Positions 17,135 through 23,761 of a stretch of DNA of 33,105 nucleotides are shown here, in pieces. Under the pieces are notes generated by a model. It saw only the letters and a list, made by a program, of their open reading frames with translations, ran no database searches and was not told the DNA's origin. The stretch covers positions 1-33,105 of the IMG/VR virus record IMGVR_UViG_3300040751_000754. One strand, given 5' to 3'. The position numbers and the translations under genes are program-made. The first letter of the stretch is position 1. Every line of letters starts with the position of its first letter. Source of the stretch: a virus.

Positions 17135-17135
17135 A

Positions 17136-17312
17136 TTATTTTATCCAGTCTAAAAATGCTAAATGGTAAGCATCCAGTAAAGTAAATTCTGAGTCGGATG
17201 AGCGTTCTTTCCATATTTTTTCAGCACTCTCTTTGACTTCTAGTCTTAAACCATGTGCATTAGCCTCAGCTAAAATCTCTTGTATCGTAATCTCTTCTTG
17301 TAAAGTATGCAT
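17136..17312 (-). CDS. Small hypothetical protein, 58 residues
   Basis: A short gene fits exactly between the FEN exonuclease and the gp62-like gene. Its ATG (17312-17310) overlaps the TAA of the exonuclease gene by one base (TAATG), and its TAA ends one base before the next ATG. The product starts MHTLQEEITIQEILAEANAH and ends LLDAYHLAFLDWIK, acidic and helical. The tight coupling on both sides supports a real gene. The terminal A-Y-x-x-A-F-x-D-W-I pattern is common in small phage proteins of unknown function. I cannot assign a role. Confidence 0.65.
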   Translation of the reverse strand: MHTLQEEITIQEILAEANAHGLRLEVKESAEKIWKERSSDSEFTLLDAYHLAFLDWIK

Positions 17313-18586
17313 TAGAATAAGTTGTTTAAGTTTTTAGTCTTAGGTGCTGCTTTTGTTTCTCTGTCTGTGCTCTTTTTACCAACCAGTTTCATCGGCTTTA
17401 CCGGCTCTTCTTCTGGAATATCCATACCTGCAAATGCATCTGGACCAGCGTTATGCTTCTTCTCTAGCCAATCGGTACCTGCTAGGATCTTGTCCATCTC
17501 AAGTAGGGTCTCAACGTTGTTTAAAGCACCTTCCCAGTCATTTTCAATGGCTGCAAAGATAGCTTTCTGAATAGCATCTGGAATAGTTCTAGTATGTAAC
17601 AACATCAATGCAATATTCTTAGTCAGGCCAGCCTTAATCAAGTTTGTATTACTGTGACCAACAACTCTATAGATAATGTCTGAGAGTGCGTCTTTATGTT
17701 CGGTAGAGAATAGATAGTCGATTGTAAAATCTGCATGTTCTTTTGTAAACTGATCGTAGATCTTATCAGCCATTTTATCAGTAATTGAGTAGGTTCTCAA
17801 CTTACCATTCTTCATCTCTTTCTGCCAAGTCACAACTGACTGGATGTTATCCGACTTGTCACCTACAAGCATCTTAGTAAAAATAAAACGATCACAGTCA
17901 ACTTCTTCAATTGTAACTTTATTTTCTTTTACCCAGTCTAAGATTCTAGTCTGATAGTCATCTCTAAGCATATGCTGGCCGCCCATGTTGAATAACATGT
18001 CGTCTCTGTCCATTTTCTGTGCTGCAGACTTTTCCATGTCTTCAACAAAACCAGGATATGCATACAGAGTTCTCTTAGTGTTATAGTACCAGATTGTATG
18101 TGCGTCGTTTGCAGTTGAATGATTAACTAATTGGATTAAGTCACGGTCACCAGTCCAAACGATACAGCTTTTGCCGCGATCGTTCAGCATTGTTGACCAA
18201 CCAAATAGAACATCATCAGCTTCAGCGCCGCTAATTTGGTGTACTGTTACACCATGCTCTTGCATGATCTTTTGGAATTCTTCATAAATTGAGTAAACTG
18301 CAGTCCAGTCTACATCACTCTTTTGTTTTCTAGTACCTTTGTATTCTGCTTCTGGGTATAGGTCTTTACGCCAAGACTTAGAGTCAACTGCAATGACAAC
18401 GTCATCCACAAAACATTTAAGCTTGCGCATCTCAGATGCAAAGTCAATTGACAATTTACGCATAAACTGTGCTTTTTGTTTATCGTCACCTAGAAGCATA
18501 CCGCTCTTAGGTTTAGGCAGAACAAAAAGGCGGCTGAAGACAAAGTAGTTGCCGTCTATTAATAGTGTATGTTTTCCCACCTTCAT
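17312..18586 (-). CDS. rnh: FEN-type 5'-3' exonuclease / RNase H (T4 rnh-like)
   Basis: The 424-residue protein shows the acidic metal-binding set of the FEN family: LLIDGNYFVF (D11), VVIAVDSK (D68), the arch segment YKGTRKQKSD (82-91), GAEADDVL (E122, D124, D125), WTGDRDLIQLV (D147, D149) and the H3TH-linked VGDKSDNI (241-248). T4 RNase H removes RNA primers from Okazaki fragments. This protein is about 120 residues longer than T4's (305), with a charged C-terminal tail ending NLNNLF, which could be a clamp-binding peptide. It follows gp44 after 74 bases, with a host-like promoter candidate in that gap, and is coupled to the 58-residue gene. The function is well supported by the motif set. 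Confidence 0.9.
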   Translation of the reverse strand: MKVGKHTLLIDGNYFVFSRLFVLPKPKSGMLLGDDKQKAQFMRKLSIDFASEMRKLKCFVDDVVIAVDSKSWRKDLYPEAEYKGTRKQKSDVDWTAVYSIYEEFQKIMQEHGVTVHQISGAEADDVLFGWSTMLNDRGKSCIVWTGDRDLIQLVNHSTANDAHTIWYYNTKRTLYAYPGFVEDMEKSAAQKMDRDDMLFNMGGQHMLRDDYQTRILDWVKENKVTIEEVDCDRFIFTKMLVGDKSDNIQSVVTWQKEMKNGKLRTYSITDKMADKIYDQFTKEHADFTIDYLFSTEHKDALSDIIYRVVGHSNTNLIKAGLTKNIALMLLHTRTIPDAIQKAIFAAIENDWEGALNNVETLLEMDKILAGTDWLEKKHNAGPDAFAGMDIPEEEPVKPMKLVGKKSTDRETKAAPKTKNLNNLF

Positions 18587-18609
18587 ATTGTTATCTTTTA
18601 CTTACAGTA

Positions 18610-18617
18610 CAAATATA
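18610..18617 (-). promoter_or_regulatory. Bacteroidota-type -7 promoter candidate before the exonuclease gene
   Basis: The minus strand reads TATATTTG, a perfect match to the Bacteroidota housekeeping -7 element TAnnTTTG, about 24 bases before the ATG. No well-spaced -33 TTG is evident. The GATATATAAA late element is absent, suggesting this group is transcribed earlier by host polymerase. Confidence 0.42.
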
Positions 18618-18660
18618 ATAAAAATATTTGACACTGAAAAATTATTTTACAAAAATCTTG

Positions 18661-19617
18661 TTATTCTCTTACAATAGTCTGGATCTCGTATACACAGCTT
18701 AACATGGTTACAACAGGATCGATTACATGAACTCTTTGTGCTTGGTGCTTAGCCACTGTAATAATAATCTGTGGTATATGTTTTACGCTTTGAGATCTTT
18801 CTTGTTTTATATATTCGACAAAGTCATCGCCTAGTGTCTGCAAGATGTCATCTGTCTTTGAAGCGTAATTGCTTACCAAGAGCTGATAGTTCTTAGCTGG
18901 ATCTGTCTCGTTAAAGATTAGATCAAAAACATCTTTATAGACTGAGTTGAAGCGTTTAACTTCTGCTTCAGTAATATGGTTTGTGCCTTGTGTTTTATAG
19001 CCCTGTAGCTTATTCAAGGTGCTTCTTAGATCTGGGAAGTTACGACGTACAAACTCAACTAATGCTGGTTTTTCAATTGTCATCTCTTCTTGGTTACAGA
19101 TGTTATAAACACGCTTGATATATTTCTTAGTCAATTCAGCCTCTTCTTCCTTGTCAAAGTCAAAGTTAATTACTTCAAATCTGCTTAAGATTGGATCTGG
19201 TAATTTGTTGATGTAGTTACACGTTGCAATGAAACGACTGTTGCTTGCAAAGGTCTCCATCGTTGCACGCAGTGCTTTAAAGAACTGATCCGATACACCA
19301 TCAACCTCATCCAGGATTACAACTTTAAAGCTGCCTGGTTTGTCCATAATTGAAACTGTTGAACAGAAGTCAGTGATTCTAGTTCTAATTACGTCAACCG
19401 AAGTATCTGTTGATGCGTTAATATAAAGATAAGGCAATTCAAACTGATTAACGATTGCTTTAGCTGCTGATGTTTTACCAGTTCCAGGACTACCTGCAAA
19501 CAGCATATTCTGAACTAGGCCATCTTTAAACTTATTCATTACACGATCTGGTAAGATCAACTCGCTTAAATCTTTTGGACGATACTTCTCTGTGAAGAGC
19601 TGGTTTATTGACTGCAT
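18661..19617 (-). CDS. 44: Clamp-loader ATPase subunit gp44
   Basis: The 318-residue AAA+ protein matches T4 gp44 (319) in length. It opens with LFTEKYRPKDLSELILP, the usual start of clamp-loader subunits. Walker A is AGSPGTGKTS (41-50), Walker B VVILDEVD (99-106), sensor 1 TCN (132-134) and SRF (145-147) stands at the arginine-finger SRC position. The lid domain (about 155-230) and the C-terminal collar follow. With gp62 it loads the gp45 sliding clamp for DNA polymerase and, in T4, for late transcription with gp55. It is the first gene of the replication island, divergent from the plus-strand gene across a 62-base gap. Confidence 0.95.
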   Translation of the reverse strand: MQSINQLFTEKYRPKDLSELILPDRVMNKFKDGLVQNMLFAGSPGTGKTSAAKAIVNQFELPYLYINASTDTSVDVIRTRITDFCSTVSIMDKPGSFKVVILDEVDGVSDQFFKALRATMETFASNSRFIATCNYINKLPDPILSRFEVINFDFDKEEEAELTKKYIKRVYNICNQEEMTIEKPALVEFVRRNFPDLRSTLNKLQGYKTQGTNHITEAEVKRFNSVYKDVFDLIFNETDPAKNYQLLVSNYASKTDDILQTLGDDFVEYIKQERSQSVKHIPQIIITVAKHQAQRVHVIDPVVTMLSCVYEIQTIVRE

Positions 19618-19623
19618 ATAAAT

Positions 19624-19631
19624 TACTTTTG
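19624..19631 (+). promoter_or_regulatory. Bacteroidota-type -7 promoter candidate for the plus-strand gene
   Basis: The sequence TACTTTTG fits TAnnTTTG and lies 48 bases before the ATG at 19680. No good -33 element is visible at the usual spacing, so confidence is low. The minus strand of the same gap carries CATATAAGATAC, which may serve gp44. Confidence 0.3.
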
Positions 19632-19679
19632 TATCTTATATGAAAGCTGGCCTCTTAGTTTCACTGATAGATAGTATAT

Positions 19680-20189
19680 ATGGCTAGATCTTACGCTGAC
19701 ATTAGAATAGAGAGGACTAAGGGTCCTTATCCGATGAACCGTTATGGTATTCATTTAAAACCATTGCAGAAAAAGCATCGTAGATTCTTGGTTGAAAACC
19801 GCCATATTAAGAAGTGGGCGGATGATGACCAGTTTATCCATTGCGTCCTTAGAATGCAGAAAGTCAGCACTAAGGATAGTACCGCTTACAAAACATACTT
19901 TGATTGGCATTCTAACGCGCCTGTTGACATTAATGGCTTAAAAGAGAGTGCTAATACAATCGACTGGCAATGTGCGCTCAGCGGCAAGCCAATCAAGTCT
20001 AAGTTTATGAATTTTGATCTTGAAAACTTTGTCCATCCAGAATACCTAGATATTTTAAAGGCTCCAATGGTCGACAGCAGGATTCTTAAGAGTTCAATTG
20101 AGTTTCGCCGTAAATGTAAAGAACTCCTGCTCAATGAGAGACAAGAGTTCCTAGATCTTGCAAAGAAGAACGCTAAGCGTCGTCTTTGA
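19680..20189 (+). CDS. Lone plus-strand hypothetical protein
   Basis: This is the only convincing rightward gene. The 169-residue product is strongly basic, with MARSYADIRIERTKGPYPMN at the start, KPLQKKHRRFLVENRHIKKW, a central FDWHSNAPVDI segment, CALSGKPIKSKFMNFDLENF, and a C-terminal basic helix ending KKNAKRRL. I do not recognise the family. The basic ends suggest nucleic acid or structural binding, which is speculative. It diverges from gp44 and converges on the coiled-coil gene, whose stop codon abuts its TGA with zero spacing and no terminator, so head-on interference is expected if both are active. Confidence 0.78.
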   Translation: MARSYADIRIERTKGPYPMNRYGIHLKPLQKKHRRFLVENRHIKKWADDDQFIHCVLRMQKVSTKDSTAYKTYFDWHSNAPVDINGLKESANTIDWQCALSGKPIKSKFMNFDLENFVHPEYLDILKAPMVDSRILKSSIEFRRKCKELLLNERQEFLDLAKKNAKRRL

Positions 20190-21995
20190 TTATATTAAAA
20201 CTCTGAATTTATCGGCAATGGATGCTGATTTGAATGCAGGTTTTTCTTTAACATCTAAAGATTCACCTAGAGCTTGTATCTTCTTCATCAGCTCACCAAT
20301 ATCATCCCCTAAGCCTTGGTAAAGTTCATCATTGCCTTTAAGTTTTGCTCTCTTCTGTTGAGCCTGTTTAACTTTAATTTCGGCCTGAAGCTTAGCTTTT
20401 TCATCATCACCATCTTTAACTTCATCATATGATGCTTTAGCATCTGAAACACCTTTGTCTGCTGCGTCAAGTTCTTCTTGGGTAGGTTCTTTTGATTCAC
20501 CCGAACCACCTTTAATATTATCTTCTAATTCTTTGATTTTAGCATCGAATTTAGAGACATCTTCACCACCAGCTTCAGCTTGAGCTTTTCTAGCTTTTTG
20601 TTCTGCTATTTGTGCAGTCCATAGTTTTTCTTGAGCTGCTTTAATATCTTCTTCACTACCGTTATCCTTAACTAGGTCTAGTTCATTTTTAGCATCATCC
20701 ACTGCAGTTTCTGCAGCTTCAATAGCTTCTTCAGATTTAGTCTTCTTAGAATCTGCAAGTGCCATTTTATCACTATATTCGTCTAGAGCACTTTCAATAC
20801 TACCAGTAATATCGTCTAAAATACCTTGTGCTTCTGTTTCTTCTTTAGCAACACCACCGTCAATGAATGTATTGGCTGAGATTGCACCTTTAGCGGCATT
20901 ATAGTCTTTCTTTGCTTTCTTAATAGCCCCTACTTGATCATCAGATGGATCTTCAGCATCAGCACCTTTAAGTGCGTTGATAAGAACGTTAGACGTAGAA
21001 TAGAGTGCTTTTAGCTTTGCATTAGCTTCCTTCTCTTTTTCTGAACCAGCCTCCGCTCTTTTTGCTGATTCCGCCTCTAATTCTTTAAGTTCTGCTTCTC
21101 TTTCTGCGTTCTTAGCTTGAGTCTTCTTATTCTCTTCTGCAGCTTCTTTAGCAGCTCTTTCTTTTAATTTTTTAGCATAGTCAGGATTATCTGAATCATT
21201 ATACATAAGCTCGACTTCAACTTTATCCATGATATGTTTTTGGTCCAGTTCGGCCTTTATATCGCCTTTAGTTGTAGTCCATCTTTTATTGATCAATTCT
21301 GCTTCAATTTTATTAGAGTTTTCAAAATCACTAAGTTTTGATTGAATGTCTTGTAATTTTTTAGCACCCTTTGCTTTAACCTGTTCAAGTTGAGCATCTA
21401 ACTTCTTAGATATTTTTGCTTTAATAGCGTCCTTCTGTTCTGAGAAAGCTGCATCAATTTGAGCTCTTTGCTCTCTTTTCTTTTCACCAGGAATATCTAA
21501 ATCTTTGACTTTAGCCTTCTTAGCGTCAAACTTAGCTTCAACTTTTTTAAGTAGCTGGTCAATCTTCTCATTTTTTTGTGCCCCAAATTGAGTTTCTGCT
21601 TCAAGATTAGCAAGTTCCTGTTTTAATTGAGACTTATATAGTTTTGGCCAAGCTGCATTTAGTTTTGCAAAGTTTTTCATAGACTTGAAAGTCTTCATCA
21701 TCTCTTCAAAAAACTTATTCTCGTAAATAGGTTGTGAAAGTGCTTCTTCAATAATAGCGTCAACTTCTATCATAAGCTCCTCTTCAATTCTATCTGAGAG
21801 CTTTGCTAGATTATCAATGATATTGTCTACATCTTGAATAATTTCAGATCTTGTAGTATCTGAATTACTTGGTTTAGCATCTACTGTAACTTCAGTAGTT
21901 TCTTTTTTTACTGTAGCATTAGTAGAAACACTTTGATCCACTTTAGTAGCCTCAAAGTCTTCAAACATTTTTATTCTAGTTTTAAATTTCATCAT
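20190..21995 (-). CDS. Long coiled-coil protein after the major capsid gene
   Basis: The 601-residue protein is almost wholly Ala/Glu/Lys/Asp-rich coiled coil from about residue 50 to 560, with a short Gly-rich break (KGGSGESKE, about 505) and a distinct end (KPAFKSASIADKFRVLI). The N-terminus contains MFEDFEATK from an internal ATG (21968); the first ATG at 21995 is chosen because its leader matches the late-gene spacing. It has its own late element and follows the capsid terminator, so it is made as a separate late mRNA. I do not recognise a T4 counterpart. An internal head or core protein, or a tail-associated fibre, is possible; both are inference. Confidence 0.8.
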   Translation of the reverse strand: MMKFKTRIKMFEDFEATKVDQSVSTNATVKKETTEVTVDAKPSNSDTTRSEIIQDVDNIIDNLAKLSDRIEEELMIEVDAIIEEALSQPIYENKFFEEMMKTFKSMKNFAKLNAAWPKLYKSQLKQELANLEAETQFGAQKNEKIDQLLKKVEAKFDAKKAKVKDLDIPGEKKREQRAQIDAAFSEQKDAIKAKISKKLDAQLEQVKAKGAKKLQDIQSKLSDFENSNKIEAELINKRWTTTKGDIKAELDQKHIMDKVEVELMYNDSDNPDYAKKLKERAAKEAAEENKKTQAKNAEREAELKELEAESAKRAEAGSEKEKEANAKLKALYSTSNVLINALKGADAEDPSDDQVGAIKKAKKDYNAAKGAISANTFIDGGVAKEETEAQGILDDITGSIESALDEYSDKMALADSKKTKSEEAIEAAETAVDDAKNELDLVKDNGSEEDIKAAQEKLWTAQIAEQKARKAQAEAGGEDVSKFDAKIKELEDNIKGGSGESKEPTQEELDAADKGVSDAKASYDEVKDGDDEKAKLQAEIKVKQAQQKRAKLKGNDELYQGLGDDIGELMKKIQALGESLDVKEKPAFKSASIADKFRVLI

Positions 21996-22022
21996 ACTTG
22001 TATTTTTTTAAGTAGCTATAGA

Positions 22023-22031
22023 CTATATATC
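22023..22031 (-). promoter_or_regulatory. Late promoter element (GATATATAG) for the coiled-coil gene
   Basis: The minus strand reads TCTGATATATAGTCTATAGC, 27 bases before the ATG and directly after the capsid terminator. Confidence 0.6.
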
Positions 22032-22044
22032 AGACTTCTATAAA

Positions 22045-22075
22045 CAAAAAAAGAGGCCCTCAAATGAGAGCCTCT
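22045..22075 (-). terminator. Rho-independent terminator after the major capsid gene
   Basis: On the minus strand AGAGGCTCTC-ATTT-GAGGGCCTCT forms a ten-bp stem with one mismatch, followed by seven T. It lies 30 bases past the gp23 stop. Confidence 0.9.
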
Positions 22076-22104
22076 CCTATATAAACGTTTTATCTAGTTA
22101 AAGA

Positions 22105-23589
22105 TTATAGTTCAACGTTTTCAACTTTGAACTCAACGTATTGAGTTTCTGGGTGGAATCCAGCTTCAACCAATGCGAATCTAGACTTAACAGCTACTTT
22201 AGGAGCCATAGTTCCTTCAGCAATTGTTTGTACTGATTCAGCCATTAGGTAAGGCATGAATACTAGACCAGCTGAGTTACCGTCACCTTTTCTACCTACT
22301 AGGATTCTGTGTGTACCAGCAGAATCACCTAGGTAACCTCCGTTGAAAGGAAGTCTAGGGTCAGTGTAAACGTTGATACCTGCTACAGAACCTACTGGGT
22401 AGATTGCACCTGCAACTTGGTTGAACGTGTTAGCCATTGGGTTAGGTACGAAACCTGCGATACCTTGTAGAGCTGAAGCGATTTTAGCATCAACTACTGC
22501 GAAGTTACCAGCACCTCTTCTACCTTTGTTAGCGATAAAGTTAGCTGCAGCAAGAACGTTAGTTAAGATTCTTCTGTGAGCTTCACCTCTAGTTTCACCA
22601 CCGTAGTTAGCAGCTGGAGATAGGTCGATAGCAGCTGAGAATGGGTTGTCAGTAGTGTTAGTAGCTGCAAGAGTTCTCATTGACTTCAAGATGTAGTCGT
22701 TGATAGACTGAGTCAATTCGTTAGTTAATACTGCTTCTACTTGAGCAACAGCGTCAACGCCGAATTGTTTTAGGTCTTGTACTTGCTCTCTAGTTACACC
22801 AGCAGCAACTTGGAAAGTTTCAGCAGCAACTGACTTGCTGAATAGGCTTAAGCCCATTAGCTTGTCTCTAGTTGACTCACCTTTTTCTCTTGAGAAAGGA
22901 AGAGCGTTACCGTCTGCATCAGCATCACCAGTAAATCCTGGGATGTGATCTTCCATAGCTTTTACTAGTTCAACTGAATTAGCATCAGCACCAGCATCTT
23001 CTAAATCAGCAGCTACAGTTGTGTTAGAGCCATCTATAGTACCTACTTTAAAGATTGACTTACCGTCAATTCTTGAAGTTCCTACGAATTCATAGTCACC
23101 GTTAGTACCACCTACAGCAGCGATGTCTGCAGTTCCAGCACCTGAAGCTTTTACGTAAGTTGGAGCTACAGTACCGTCAGCACCGTTTGCTACTGCGTTA
23201 GCAACACCACCTTCGTAAGTGTAGTCTAGGTAAGAAAGTAATCCCATTGGTCCTGCCATTGGTACTACTGGTACTAAGTCTAGACCGATAGTTTGAGCAG
23301 CAACCTGCATTGCTAAAGGAAGCAATGTTGGAGCTTTGTCACCTGAACCGTTTGCACCTGAACCACCTACGTTAGCTGTGCTACCGTTAGCTGGGAAAGA
23401 TACTGCGCCCATACCAGCTAAGTTCATACCTGGGTTAAGTGCCATAATGTTTGCGTCTTCGTACAGCTTGTGATTGTGGCAGTACTCAGACATCCATGCA
23501 AGCTTGTTAGATTCAGTAATACCTGTAGCTTCCTCAATGATAGGAGCCCAAGTGTTTCTGATCTCAGCTTCGTTAATTAAATTTGCCAT
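22105..23589 (-). CDS. 23: Major capsid protein gp23
   Basis: With the start at 23589 the protein has 494 residues (T4: 521). I prefer that ATG over the one at 23625 because its leader (CATTCAAAAATGGC) matches the other late genes and the product begins MANLINEAEIRNTWAPIIEE like capsid precursors. Conserved gp23 features include MAGPMGLLSYLDYTY, GRRGAGNFAVVDAKIASAL, VYTDPRLPFNGGYL, ILVGRKGDGNSAG, FMPYLMAESVQ and VKSRFALVEAG near the C-terminus. T4 gp23 loses an N-terminal propeptide at (L/I)-x-E; candidate sites here include INE, IEE and ITE within the first 30 residues. It forms the capsid hexamers. A strong late element, structured leader and terminator frame it as its own transcript. Confidence 0.95.
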   Translation of the reverse strand: MANLINEAEIRNTWAPIIEEATGITESNKLAWMSEYCHNHKLYEDANIMALNPGMNLAGMGAVSFPANGSTANVGGSGANGSGDKAPTLLPLAMQVAAQTIGLDLVPVVPMAGPMGLLSYLDYTYEGGVANAVANGADGTVAPTYVKASGAGTADIAAVGGTNGDYEFVGTSRIDGKSIFKVGTIDGSNTTVAADLEDAGADANSVELVKAMEDHIPGFTGDADADGNALPFSREKGESTRDKLMGLSLFSKSVAAETFQVAAGVTREQVQDLKQFGVDAVAQVEAVLTNELTQSINDYILKSMRTLAATNTTDNPFSAAIDLSPAANYGGETRGEAHRRILTNVLAAANFIANKGRRGAGNFAVVDAKIASALQGIAGFVPNPMANTFNQVAGAIYPVGSVAGINVYTDPRLPFNGGYLGDSAGTHRILVGRKGDGNSAGLVFMPYLMAESVQTIAEGTMAPKVAVKSRFALVEAGFHPETQYVEFKVENVEL

Positions 23590-23609
23590 TTTTGAATGAT
23601 CTTTTTTTG

Positions 23610-23665
23610 TTTGTTTATTCGACATTCGATGGGCTTTCTGCTTCTTTCGCCCTATTCGTCGATCA
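23610..23665 (-). promoter_or_regulatory. Structured 5' leader of the capsid mRNA
   Basis: Unlike the short A-rich leaders of other late genes, this one is about 75 bases long and holds paired segments TCGAC/GTCGA outside and GGGC/GCCC inside. It could stabilise the abundant capsid mRNA. Confidence 0.4.
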
Positions 23666-23666
23666 G

Positions 23667-23676
23667 TTTATATATC
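23667..23676 (-). promoter_or_regulatory. Late promoter element (GATATATAAA) for gp23
   Basis: The minus strand reads GAAGATATATAAACTGATCG between the scaffold terminator and the capsid gene, 77 bases before the chosen start. Confidence 0.72.
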
Positions 23677-23704
23677 TTCTTAATTTTTGCTTTTTTGCAA
23701 GAGT

Positions 23705-23735
23705 TAAAAAGGAGAGTGAATTAACACTCTCCCCC
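23705..23735 (-). terminator. Rho-independent terminator after the protease-scaffold gene
   Basis: On the minus strand GGAGAGTG-TTAATT-CACTCTCC is a perfect eight-bp stem followed by TTTTT. It lies 26 bases past the gene's stop. Confidence 0.9.
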
Positions 23736-23761
23736 TTAAATTTATAGAATGAACAGATAGA

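Noticed and set aside
23590-23625. Upstream in-frame start for the major capsid protein
   Set aside because: It would add MSNKQTKKDHSK, which is encoded by A-rich leader-like sequence. The ATGGC at 23589 matches the start context of the other late genes.
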